Shown: positions 10,861 to 23,100, numbered from the stretch's first letter. The stretch: 64,000 nt of DNA from Mucidula mucida (GCA_015501055.1 JADNYV010000001.1:1550001-1614000), one strand, 5' to 3'. Translations and numbers: made by a program. Notes: generated by a model not told the origin, from the letters alone.

Positions 10861-13629
10861 ATGCCCAAGGCACTTCCCTCGACGTCCACTAGTGGACGAC
10901 CTGCACTGCGCCGAAACCAGGTGAGCAGGTCTGCGGCCGCTCTTCACAGGCACTCACCCGGAGATGATTATGTATTGACAGGCCTGTCGTTCGTGCCGAA
11001 AGAGAAAATTGGTATGTCGCCCAAATGCCGAGCACAGCGCGATATTCAAGCTTCTGTAGAAATGTGATGCTGCTCGACCACATTGCGGCACTTGTGTCAA
11101 GTAGGGCTCATTCGACATCTCAGGCAATCTTTTAATGCATGACCATCCAGGCAATGGCAGGCACTCGTCAGCGTGCCAGCGCCAGTCGGATACGCGTGAG
11201 TCGACTGCAGCACACCTCACGTATCTGCACGCTTAACTTTCAACTTTTGGGTAGTCACCCAAGCGAGCCACAATGCTCTTACGATCCCGTGGAAGGATTG
11301 ACCTTGGCGCCAGACACGGACCCGGTTGAGAAAATCCGGCAGTTGGAATCTCAAATCTGTGAGCTCAACGCCACCTCATCATCTCTCATCCTCTAACCTC
11401 GCTTCTCATCAGCGCAACTAAAGGGAAAACTTTACGAGCAACAAGCTCGGTCCATTTCTCCAAATCAAACTCCCTCACTCGGCGCAAAATCCACTCCCCC
11501 CAATATCCCCAGACCACTTTCAGATAATGGTGGCATCTCGTTGCCGCATGCGTCACTGATGAATGTGATTACCACAGACAGTCCGGAATCGCGCTTCAGA
11601 AGCGAAAGTGGCAGCCCGGAACTGAGGTCTGCTAGCACTTCGAAGCAGCCCTCGGATCCCTTCATGGAGCTCCTCTTTTCTGGCTGGAACCCTGATCTCC
11701 CGGATCCTGCAACTCTGAACCACTAGTACGCTTGATTTTGCTGACGGGGGTGATGTGTCACTCATTTTTCTCAAGTATCGACGTATTTTTCCGCTGCGAT
11801 CCTTGTGGTTCCAGAGTATTGCACCAACCATCTTTTCTTGCGTCAATGTTACTGTCTCCAAGGGATCCAGGATTTCCGCATTCTGCTATATTGCATGCTA
11901 TAGTTGAGTCTGCCTTTCCACACTCAATGATCGCTGCTTATGCTATACAGTGCGCGGTTGCTTCTAGATGGTCGCCACAAAATGTGGTCACTCTTCCTGA
12001 TGGGACGCGTCGCGACCAGTTTGCCGAATTTCATGCAGGTAAAACCCGTCAATACATTGACAAGACCATGGCGAGTGGAGAAGACATCTTCTCCGTCATG
12101 CAGGCTTGCATACTGTTGTCTTGGTACTTTTACCAAGAGGGGCGGTGGGTCGAGGTTTGGATTTTTGCCGGATTTCAAACCCGTGTAGCGGTTCCTCTTC
12201 GTCTCAACTATCCTGGCACGTTTTCAACACATGGAAACAGTTCTCCCGGCGCATATCTTGCACCGCCGAAAGATTTGAGAGATCTGGAATCTCGAAGGAG
12301 AACTTGGTGGATGACGATTGTCTTTGATCGAATTGCCTCTGTTGGAGGTTGGATCCATGCAGTTGACGAACGAGACCTTGGAACTGAGTTGCCTTTGCGT
12401 AATGAAGACTTCGAGTCTGAGGTAGGCCATTTCGCAAAGCCGAGTATAGGAGCCGACATGATGTTTGAAGGTACCTATCCCTAGTAATCCTCAAGATCTC
12501 GCGACGCCGGATGTTTTCATCCGACACCCCCCACAATATACTGACAGCTTCTTACTACTCATCAAAGCGGTCATGCTCTTTGGCCGAGTCACTGACTTTA
12601 ATGTACGGGGAAGCTTGAGGGCTGCCACAGCGCCGAGCAAGAATCAGAACCCGTTTTTCTTAGATGGGTTTGAAGCGCTCGATAAGCTCGTCTGTGTTGA
12701 TTTTTTGGAGAATCTCCCACACATCTTCAAGAACAACTCCGGTGTGACCGATGCGCCCGAGGGCGGCTCTCTGGACACAGATTTGTACATGGTCCATATC
12801 ATTCCTCACGCGTAGGTTCTCTGAAACTTGTTTGGAACTTCCTGTAGTCTGATTGTTGAGTTATCCAGCGCGACGATAACACTGCATAATCCTTATCTGG
12901 ACTTCACTGATTCTCAATGTATTTCGACTTCTCGATGTGTAAACTCTGCGCGCAGCATTCTAGCGGCCTATTATATGCTATCAGCAACGTCACTCGATAT
13001 CACCCGCCTGCATCCATTCGTCACCGTGCGTTATGATCATGTTGCGCCACATTATGTTTTTTCTAATTTTTTTTTCCATCGCCAGATCTGTTGGTATCTG
13101 GCTGCGGTTGTGCAGGTTCAACTCTGCAAGTATTTCATCGAGATCGGAGACACTGACAGAGAGTCTACCGTGTGGGGTGAAATCAATGTTCTGAGGTACG
13201 CTTATTTCTCACGAACCGCCTACTCTGGCTTAGCACCCACGACCAGATTTGCTATGCTAGCCTATGGACAACGATCTCCGATAGGCAGTAAGTATCGTTT
13301 GGTGCATGTTTTCCATCCATTTCTCAACAAAACGTTTTTCAGCACGACAGGAGCGCCTTTTACAAGGCCTGATGAGAGAGATTGTCAGAATGACGGCACA
13401 AAAGCAGCCACTTGAAGTTGGCGTACCACTATACCCCTTCTCATCTACCACCCTTTGGCGTAAAGACGGTTCTCATTCGGAAGACGGCTCGTCAATCCCG
13501 CTACCGGTCAGTCCTCCAATGGACGATCACAGCAGTCGGAATGGCTCGCGACCTCCTGCGGGTTGGCCGATGCCGAATGTCACGGCAAATTCATCGCCTG
13601 GCAGTGATGGTATGACCGGTTTCGTGTAG
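10861..13629 (+). CDS. Zn2Cys6 fungal-specific transcription factor
   Basis: A nuclear DNA-binding regulator. The zinc cluster is spread over several small exons (10982-11011, 11060-11100, 11151-11195, then from 11255): CRSCRKRKL, KCDAARPHCGTCVK and, after a long 23-residue loop, EPQCSYDPVEG. A short coil (PVEKIRQLESQI) follows. The regulatory domain contains VLHQPSFLAS, HAI-CAVASRW across a GTTGAG intron, RDLESRRRTWWMTIVFDR and DERDLGTELPLR. A serine/proline-rich tail ends at TAG 13627-13629. It is of the same broad type as the gene at the window start but clearly a different member. Targets are unknown; the adjacent P450 is a natural candidate by position only. Confidence 0.9.
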
Positions 13630-13955
13630 ATCGAGACGCTTTACTATGTGGAACCAACTTTGTATACTACTGTTCTTCCTTCTGTCCTATATGAATTTTG
13701 TTAGTGTACATATACCTCTGCCACTCTTACTTATATCTTACCAATCGATTGCGTACGCGCTGCCTCCTTCTCATTTGCATAGTAGATGTGAACGATTTTG
13801 TGACGTATATTTGCAAGTCAGTCGCTTGAATGCACAATTCAAACACCATCGCAGAACAAGATCTTCGTATCATGAAAAAGCCGCTCTTTCCTTGCTATAA
13901 TTACATACACATTGTGTTTCAATGTAGTCCATGCATCCCTTGTCTTCTTTGCACA
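13630..13955 (+). other. Short gap between convergent genes
   Basis: This lies between the 3' ends of the Zn2Cys6 gene and the minus-strand membrane protein gene. Nothing coding is supported; it is pyrimidine-rich and probably untranslated sequence. Confidence 0.5.
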
Positions 13956-14887
13956 CTATTCTGGAGACCAATCCTCGCCAGAAGAGCGAGGGGCGCCAGG
14001 GTTGACGCGCGCAGCTTCATGTCTCTGACGAATGCTATCCCAGGACGAGCTTTGTGCCGACTGAGAGTGGGAGGCCCGGATTTGTTCCCATCGACTGGAT
14101 TGAGGTGTAGCGGTCAACTTATTAGATTGACGCGGACTGGGAGCTAATAAGCTTGTTGTGAGAATTGCATATCAAGGATTCTGAGATGTACATACTGTCA
14201 CTGCGAGGTTGGTCAAACTCAGAGGCGGATTCAGAGCGATCGGGTACATGTCTGTAACGCCTTTCCGCGTTTGCAGCAGCTGTTATGACGCCGTCACGAT
14301 TCTCCAAGGCGTGGTACAGATCGACACTCTTTCCAAACTCTGAGACGCCGTGATACAGAAGGGGTGAAGTGGAAGAGCCGACAAGACCAAGCAGCGTGAT
14401 GGGTGATCTTAACATCTTGGCGCGTTTGGCCACGAAAATCAGGGTTACTGGGAGCACAAAAGACAACTATTTATTAGGATTAGCAATGTCCAAGGACTAT
14501 AGGAAGACATACGATGCTAGCTGTCATGATGGAAGGGCGTCTATCGTAGTACTCGACGAGCTTCGAGTAGTCAGAGGGAGTTAGAATTTCTTCATCTAGC
14601 TCTCGTTGAATGAGTGTTCTTGCACTGGACTGCCTTGGTTTAGGCAAGTATGAGTGACCCTTCGGTGAGATGACCATGTGCTCTTACTGTAACGCCGCTA
14701 CAAATATTGGACTGCCGAGTGCAACAAACCAGGCTCGAGGAGGACGCGATTCATCCGGTTCATCCATTGGGCAAGTGTCAAGCGTATAAGAATCGTGCCA
14801 ATAAAGGGCAGCTCTGCCGGATCGGCACGAGGCACGTGGCCAACCTTGACCACCACCACTACCGCCAGTGCTTGACACTGTCGCCAT
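13956..14887 (-). CDS. Unnamed membrane protein
   Basis: I do not recognise a named family. Four exons join in frame: from ATG 14887 a glycine/serine-rich start and a hydrophobic WFVALGSPIFVAAL; then TLIQRELDEEILTPSDYSKL and YYDRRPSIMTASI; then SFVLPVTLIFVAKRA and RSPITLLGLVGSS, both hydrophobic; then HGVSEFGKSVDLYHALENRD and ANAERRYRHVPDR. A last exon encodes a polar, serine-rich tail ending GEDWSPE with the stop at 13956-13958. Two or three membrane segments followed by a charged cytoplasmic-type tail can be seen. The start is uncertain, because an out-of-frame ATG lies 45 bp upstream and the frame is closed just above. The RhoGEF gene diverges from it with only 44 bp between the two start codons. 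Confidence 0.6.
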
Positions 14888-14931
14888 ACATTCATTGTCG
14901 TTTTCAGCGTTGACCTCTGCTCTGGGAGCTC

Positions 14932-17900
14932 ATGACAGCCGTGGCGCTCGACTCACCGGTGCTCAAGCCGCTTCCTTCACCAATCGGTAGCGATGAACTA
15001 CCCGCACCACCTCCTCCCGAAAAGCACGACTTTGACACTACCTCAAAACCCGCTCTGGACAGTTCCCGCTCCACTCTCCCCCTCCAATGCTCGACCTGCT
15101 ACCTCCTCTAGGCAAATCAGAGCCAGGTACGTCTTTTCTGCGCCCGTTGGACCGAAATTGACCTATCTGGAAGGCTTTCTCCTTCCCGGAACTCCAACGA
15201 CACCCAGCACACCAGCTTCTCCCACTAATCCGGAGCAGAAACAGAAAAAGAGCAATCCTCTTGTTGATCTCATTGACACCGAGAAGCATTATGTAGACCA
15301 GTTGGCTGGGATCATCAGGGTAATCCTATTGCCCGCTGCGTTGTGTGCATCTCATCATGTTCTTCTAGCGAGTCGCCTCTGCTTGGTCGCGCTCCAATTT
15401 GCCTCCCAAAGAGCTCGACACCATGTTTCGCAGCATTGAAGCCGTGTACAAGGCAAATCGTGGACTCCTCAATGTGCGTTGCCCTTTCCTGCAACGTTCT
15501 TCTTGTATCGACGCGTTCCACAGAAACTAAAGGAAATTGGCACCAACCCAAAGGCGCTAGGAGATCTTCTCATGCGTTGGGTAAGTCTTCATCATTCGTC
15601 ATATATCATCCTCCTCATCCCTATCAGATCGAAGATCTCGAAGTACCTTATAGCACGTACAGCTCCAAATTCTGCTGCGGCTTTGACGAGTGGGACCCGG
15701 TCGTCAACAATTCCCGCCTTCATCCTATTGTTGCCGAATTTTCACTCAAGTTTCCGCCCCCCACCTCTCTTATAACGTCGCCAGACACACCCGTATGGAC
15801 GCTCGATGCTCTTTTCCTTCTGCCCAAGCTTCGTTTAAGATATTACAAGCGGTTGTACACCCGGCTTTTGAAGAACGCCCAACCCGGACGGCCCGATTAC
15901 AACCTCCTCGTTGGCGCCTTGGACAAGCTTGACTCGCTTTTGGAGACAATAGAGTCAAGGGGGAAAATCAAAGTCGGCCCAGTTGAGTCGCCCAAATCCG
16001 ACGCCCCTGTATTGGGCGAGGATGAGGTCGTCGTGGACCTGAGGACTCAGAGAGAGAGCACTGGCGAAGCATTACCACCCAACAGGAGTAGTGATATTGA
16101 TGTTACACACAGCGAAAGCAGCTCAGCAAGGGGTAGTAGTGTGATGGGGTGAGGCCTTTCGCCGCATTACTTACGTGACCTTACAAATTTCACAGTGAGC
16201 GCCTGTCAAGGGAAACAGCAACTACATCAGTGAGCAGGGGGTCGTCACAAACTATGCAGATGCCTATCTCCGACCTTGAACGACGGCTTTCTACGGATCG
16301 TACTTTGGATATTTTTACGATGAAGCCGAAGGTAAGTTCTACACACGTATTAGTAAATTGTCTTGTTAACACGCCTTCTAGATGGTTCGTTTACAAATGA
16401 CTCCGCCTTCACTGACGTTCAAACGCGAACTCCGCTTGTCTATGGATGTCACCATTCGAGTTACCCCTCGCTCGACGGGAGTAGAAGTTGTTCATCATCA
16501 AGGGCACATCTTTTTGTTGTCTGATTTGTTCCTCGTTTGTGAAAGAATGACGGCAGAAGAGTACGGTGCCGGTGGGAGCGATGGTCCTGACATGTGGTTA
16601 TGTTATCCGCCACTGGCCGGGAAAGTGTTGCGCGTCTCAGAGCTCAGCCCAGGCATGTCTCTGCAGGAAACATCCGTCCCTCACTAACATACTTCAGACA
16701 CTTTGCAAGTCGCTGTTATGCGGAAAGAGAACATCATATTACAGGCGGAATCCACTCAAGCTCGAAATTTCATGTTGGCTGAATTTCGTGAATGCATCGA
16801 ATTTGCAAACTCTGGTGGGTGCCCCATTACTTGTGGAAGTTGGAAGAATATTCACATCTTGCAGTGGTGATCTCGAAGCAACCGCCTCCGCCGATGCCCC
16901 CTTTGCCTGGGATGTCGCGCGCATCCTTCGACGAGGCCCGACGAGGAGAACCGAGCAGCCGAAATGGTAGTGTCAGCCCGCCACAGAGGTCATCGCTCCC
17001 ATCTCCTCCAGGCGGTCCCCATCCTATGCTCTTCAATGGTAATGGGGCACCGTCTGCTTTCCGGCACATGGATAGTAGGTCACCGCCTCCCGTGCAGAGA
17101 GCACCGTCCATGCATTTTCACGACCCTCGGCAATATCCCGGTGGCCCTCCTCAGAGAGCGCCATCACTGCCGATGTCTGATCCCCGTCAATTCCCTGGTG
17201 GCCCTCCCCCCGGCAACCCCAACATGCCCATGTCATTTGCACCAGGACAAGTACTACCACCAGCAAGAAGTACTAGTATAGCATCTCATAACTCTTATAA
17301 CTCTCCTCCACCACTGCAACACCGCCCAAACTTTGGCGAGCCAATGAATGGACAGCCTCAAGGACCACCCGGACCGCCTTTTGGTCAGGGCCCACATCCT
17401 GGACCTCCATTCCAAGGCTTGCCTTCATTCCCGAGGCAGCCAGGGCCCAACCCTAATGGAATACCGCCGCGCCCACCTTCCGAACCATCATACCCTAATC
17501 CCAACAACGGAATGCGGCATTCTCCTTCATCTCGCTCTCTTCACTCTCAATTCGAGCAGCAGCCTCACTCGGCACCGCCCGTCCCTGTTCCATCTCTTCC
17601 TCCGAACGGATATTCCAATAATAATTTCATGGCTCGCGAAGCCTCTCTCGGTGGTCTTGCTGCCCCTCAGCCGCGTCCCCTTCTGCCTTCCGCGAACAAC
17701 TCGCGCATCGCTTCTGGTATAGCGATGGACCAGCCTTCATTTGCCGAACCCAGCCCACCTAACTCCCCCTCAGAAGAGGCACGTGAACTCCCTACTGGTC
17801 CGGTGACGTCGTCTGTATCTGCGCAAATGAAATGCAAGGTGTTCTTGAAGCAACAGCATGCGCAATGGAAGTCTCTTGGGGCGGCAAAACTCAAGTTGTA

Positions 17901-18144
17901 CGTCGAGAGTCCGACAAACATCAAGCAACTTGTCGTCGAAGCGGAAAACAAGGACCATTCGGTGTTAATATCGACGATCGTCCTCACGGATGGTGTCGAG
18001 AGGGTTGGGAAGACCGGTGTCGCGATTGAATTGAGTGACAAAGGCGCGAGGACGGGCATCGTATACATGATTCAATTACGAAACGAGAAATCGGCTGGTG
18101 GGCTGTTCGACAGTCTACTGGCGGGATCGGATAGAGCCAATTAA
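14932..18144 (+). CDS. DH-domain Rho guanine nucleotide exchange factor
   Basis: Likely activates a Rho-family GTPase (Cdc42 or Rho1 type) in polarity or wall signalling. Ten exons give 925 residues: 14932-15061, 15112-15126, 15174-15319, 15369-15473, 15524-15580, 15628-16148, 16196-16331, 16382-16652, 16698-16814 and 16865-18144. The DH domain starts near residue 78 (NPLVDLIDTEKHYVDQLAG) and includes FRSIEAVYKANRGLL and KALGDLLMRW. A PH-like region follows (ATG-rich frame with GVEVVHHQGHIFLLSDLFL and MWLCYPPLAGKVLRVSEL). Residues about 520-800 are a long proline/glycine-rich linker. The last 100 residues (CKVFLKQQHAQWKSLGAAKL to LLAGSD) form a separate conserved-looking globular domain. The 16653-16697 intron has a GC donor. 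The first intron donor (GTTCCC) and the 15-nt second exon are inferred. Confidence 0.85.
16653..16697 (+). other. GC-AG intron in RhoGEF gene
   Basis: The intron begins GCATGT after CAG and ends TTCAG, with a CTAAC branch-like site at about 16684. It joins SELSPD to TLQVAVMRKEN. The nearest GT donor, four bases in, breaks the frame. Confidence 0.75.
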
Positions 18145-18349
18145 TATTTACGCTTTACTTACATTTTACTGGGATAGATGGGTAGTGGACTGTCCGTTTT
18201 CATCACGCAATTTATCATACCCCTCATTCTATTTCATTCTTTGCTCTTCGAGTCGCTTTTCAGCATCCGTACACTAGCATATCCACTCCCTAGTGTTACC
18301 ATATGTAACGGATTTCATGGACACGAACATGAAGACAGCGCGAAAGTCG

Positions 18350-19979
18350 CTACTGTTGTGGGAAGATAATTTCCGCACAAAGGGAGACATGATCACTACC
18401 ACATACACCAAGCTGCGGTAAACCTTTGGCTATTGTCTCCGTTTTATGAGGCTCTAAGACACTGCTGACCACAGAAGACGATGTTGTATCTTTGGGATCA
18501 ATTATGAAAATGTAGTCTGGGAATGCATAAGATGGGAGAGGACTATGTGGAGAAAACGATACCTAATACGGTTTTCCAGTAGTGGGTATAGCTAGTCCAT
18601 TGAGGTTCAAATGCTCCGAGCCGAGAGGGTGCCAGATTCAATCTGTCGCCGAAGGTTGTGGGCTTTGAGGAAAAGTCGGAGATTTGCCTCAAACCTTCGT
18701 CGTATGCGCTTCGTAGAGGAACGCCAGTCGATTCGTAGAATTGTTGGAGCTCTAGTGAAGAGAGAAGGCCGTCACTGGCAACGGCGCAACGAGCACTCGT
18801 GATTCTCTTGTCAGCATCTGCACTTTCATCTCCGTCTTCCTCAGTCACTGCTGATGAGTCTGCGGGAATGACAGTGGGATCTATTGTTGAATGGACGACA
18901 TGAGATAGCTTGATCAGATCGTCATGTCCTGGATGTAATTTGTCCCCAACGAGCAATGCATACGCAGGATCATCGGGAGCAAAGTTGAAATCTGCGTTTT
19001 GCGGATTACGATGAACGAGGAGGTGGCTTAAGATGGAATGCACTTACCACCGCTAATGATACACGGCCAATGATCTAGTCCCTTCTCGGAGCGAAAACGC
19101 AAGACAGCACGTTTGAGGATGCCAGCTTGTCTGGTGGTGATGTAAGATATGAAAGGAAAGGGTGATAGGGAGGTAGATCACCTAGCTCGCTCATACGTAT
19201 ATCGTGGATGCCAAAATAGATGGGTTGTTGCTACAACCACACCATGACCAGGACGGTTAGTCTCCTGGAGCGCCACTATGGAACCGATGTTTTTGGTGCG
19301 GAAGCTAGCACCTATGCGAGCATTATCTTCGCCGCTATCGCGTACGAACTCGTCGTCATAGTGTACTAGGTGGTCGCCGACCTGAGCATAGGCGCTCTTC
19401 TTGAATGCGATAACACAACCATGCTTTTTCTTTGGGCCAGCAGCGTAGTGATAAGAATAGGATGCACTGTCTAGCGCAGGAAGAATTTTCTCTAGACGGT
19501 CAACTTCCTAAGACAGAAATGAGTTGTGGATGAGATCCTAATTGCGGCGCTACCTGCAAGCACATAATGTCTGGATTGTGGGTGAACATTTCGGTAAATG
19601 TCATTCCTTGTCGCTCTTTTGCCTTTAAGCAATCACTAGTAGGAAACAGTTCGCGACCTACGGAGGTTCTGAGCAGCCATGATTAATTATAAGGCTGACG
19701 TACGTATCAAGCATTGCGCGAGAAGCTTTATTCGAGTCAATTAAAGAACGCAACTTGACTTGACTGAGGACCCACGAACATTCCAGGTGAGGACTTTGAC
19801 GCGGAGACCGTCCGGTGGAGTAGAAGAACATCTTATCCAAGGCCTTTGAACGATCGCGGACTGGTGTCCACTGCAGTTGGAACTTGAAGCAATTTCTTTG
19901 CTCGGCGTTCCTCCCTTTTTTTGGCCAACCGCTCAGCCGCCTCCTCGGAAGTTGGCTCAAGGGGGCGCTTAGAAGCCAT
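18350..19979 (-). CDS. CCR4/Ngl2-type endonuclease-exonuclease-phosphatase nuclease
   Basis: A Mg2+-dependent nuclease of the EEP fold, closest in layout to yeast Ngl2 and nocturnin/Angel proteins (RNA 3' processing or deadenylation). Key pieces are VKVLTWNLLAQCL, with the Asn that starts the fold, RRELFPTSDCLK, NPDIMCLQEVDR with the catalytic Glu, ATTHLFWHP, ISGDFNFAPDD with the catalytic Asp/Asn pair, FEPQWTSYTHYWKTVLDYIF, and CGSDHVSLCAEI carrying the final Asp-His. The stop is at 18350-18352. The predicted start, 19979, gives a basic N-terminus (AERLAKKREERRAKK). The frame of that N-terminus does not match the following PWIRCSST segment unless a weak 47-nt intron or a missing base lies between about 19850 and 19930. 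It diverges from the M16 protease gene. Confidence 0.85.
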
Positions 19980-20156
19980 AACATGTAGACTTTGGACGCT
20001 TGATACGCGTAGAACGCGCAAAGGAGCGGGGCGTAGAGAGAACAGGGTGATGGACGTAGGAAACACGAGAATCGGCCCGGGAGAATGACCTAATACGAAC
20101 TCGGTCAAAATTTACCCTCTCTCTAGCCCAGCAACAGAGGGCAGATTGGACAGTAC

Positions 20157-23100
20157 ATGCAGCGACTGTCTTCGCTATTTCGGCCAAATAATCTCCTGCG
20201 CTCGTCTGCAGGACGCCAACTCCGCATTTGGCGCCCGGCGGTCGACAGCTCTCCATTCCACAGCTTCCGCTTTCGGCAAACTTCGACATCTACCACCACT
20301 CCCCTTGCCACCACAGCACATCCAAATTCAATGTCAGAATCGTTCGGAAATTTTGATCTCGTCAAGAGAGTCAAAGTCGAATACACCGATGTCGTTATTT
20401 CTAAATGGAAGAGCCGCGAAACCGGTCTAACTGTCGTGCACCTCGACTACGAAGGTGTGGCTCGCCACTTTTTCGCGGCATCGCTCTCCTTAACGCGCCT
20501 GTAGCACCCATCGTCAACGGGTACTTTGTAGTGGCCACTGAAAGTCGGTGGTTGATGCTCGGTAGACGTGTCAATTGGCTGACAGCTCCACTTAGTCTTC
20601 GATGATTCAGGCTGTCCGCATACTCTGGAACAGTACGTGCTTTGATTCTTATAGTATCGATATCTGCTCATCTCCGATAGTCTCGTCTTCATGGGATCTG
20701 AAAAGTATCCGTACAAGGGTATCATCGACCATCTCGCAAATCGTGGCTTCTCCAACGGAACAAACGCGTGGACTGACACCGATCACACTGCGTATACTGT
20801 CTCTACTGCTGGAGAACAAGGCTTTTTACAACTTCTGCCCATCTACGTCGATCACATCCTGTACCCAACCATCACCAAAGCCGGGTCAGTTTCTTCGCTT
20901 CTCCCAGATGCATATTGTTCTGACTCGTGTCGTTAGATTTGTGACAGAAGTAAGTGCAAATATGGCGGAGTCATCCTTCAGCTTACATGGATAGGTCCAT
21001 CACATCGACCCGCAAGGTAAGGATTCTGGTGTCGTCTACAGTGAAATGCAAGGCCGGGAAAACACGTCCGGTGATCTCATGGCACTCCGGTACACTATCT
21101 TTCGTTCATAAAGCGCGTTTAATAATTTTGAACAGAATGCAACGTCTTATGTACCCCCTTGGAAATGCCTACCGGAGCGAAACTGGTGGCTTGATGGAAG
21201 CTCTGCGTGTCTGAGTGTTGAGCAAAGTAAGAAGCATCGTTTACCACATGTCTTGCATCGTTCGATGATTTTACAGTTCGGAGATATCACGGCACGTATT
21301 ATGTGCCACACAACACATCCTTAATTGTTGCCGGCAAGCTCTCGAGCGGTACACCTTCGCTTCTGTCTGTGGTGCAGGAGAAAGTAGAACCGTCACTCAT
21401 TGAACATGGGCAAAATCATGGTGCACGACCGGCAGGATGGAAGCGACCGTTCATAGAGACTCCGAGTGCTAGGAAAATCCAGATCGATAAACCAGTCAAA
21501 GACCTATCGAATTCCCTGAGAAGGATGAAAGTGGGTGTATCCTCCTTACTCTTGCTCGGGAATCCTCATGCTCTCTGCATAGGCATGGGAGAAATTATCA
21601 TCAACTATGTGGGACCAGCTCCAAATGAATACTTGAAACTCAATGTTAGTTTGTCCCCAGAACAAGGAGGAACTCAAATAATTTATTCATGATAGGCATT
21701 AGACATGCTTAGCACATATCTCACTTCATCCCCGGTCGCGCCTCTTAACAAGGAATATGTCGAGGTTGAGAACCCTCTTTGGTATGCTTGACGTCCTTTC
21801 TTGTTAGAGATACTCATTCCGCCTGCCTAGCACGTACATCTACTTTTACCAGGAATCGAGAGCCAACCACGTTGAACTACCAATCTACATCGGTTCCGTT
21901 CCTACGGAGCACTTGGCAGATTTCGATCAAAAACTCAAGTCAAGTCTCCAGAAGATCGTCGAGACCGGTATCGATATGGATAGGATGCAGATGCTCATCA
22001 ACAGGGATGAGCGTCAGGTCAGATCATGCGAATATATAATTAGCCAATATACTCACGAATTTGCAGCTACGAAGCAAGCTTGAATCTTCCAAAGGAGACA
22101 CATTTTCGTCAACAGTAATCAGTGACTTCCTGTATGGACCGGAGGACGGCTCGGAGCTCGCGAAAGCGGTAGACGACATCAAGCAGTATGAAGAGCTTCG
22201 CAAATGGACGAGCAAGCAATGGACAGATCTTCTCTCAGAGTTTGTTTCGCTCGTTCGTTGCCAATGTCTGTTGCTCATTTTTCCTAGAACGTACATCAAG
22301 CCCTCGTCGATTGTTGTTATAGGAAAACCGTCAGCGGCTCTTGCCAAGAAGCTGGAAGAAGACGAAAAGGCTCGCATCGCGGAACAAGTCAAGAAACTTG
22401 GTCCTGATGGTATCAAGGAAGTAACGAAGGTTTTGGAAGAAGCTAAGGCTGAACACGACCGACCTATCCCTACGGATGTGCTCACCGATTTCCTTATCCC
22501 CGACGTCAAGACCATTGCTTGGATACCAGTACAAAGTGTACAAGAAGCTGGAAAAGGACGCGAGTCTGTTCCATCAAAGGAGATTCCTTTGGCCACCCAT
22601 GTACACAAAGACGGACAGCCTTTGCCATTCTTCGTTCAGTATGATCATGTCGAGGTCAGCTTTACTTTGGTTTTTCATGCTATAACTAAGATTTTGCGTC
22701 TAGTCGGACTTCGTCACCGTCCATGGATACTTCTCTCTAGCGAAACTACCAAATAATCTGCGACCGTACGTGTATATATCATAAAGCGATCATATCATGA
22801 CAAGGACATCTAGCCTTCTCTCAACGTATATATCTGCGTTCTTTGCATTGCCCATCCACCGGCAATCTGGGGAGGTCTTGACTCACGAGGAAGTCATAAA
22901 CAAACTCGACGATGAGACGGTCTCGTACGACGTTGGACTTGGAACGGCTGGTGCTTTTGGGGAAATGTTGCGCATCTCCATCAAAGTTGAGGTTGCATCC
23001 TATGAGACTGCTGTCGCTTGGTTGAGAGATCTGCTTTTCGGTGCACGCTTCGACAAAGAAAGGTATGGGATTCATCATACCTTTCAGCTCTTAGTTTCTC

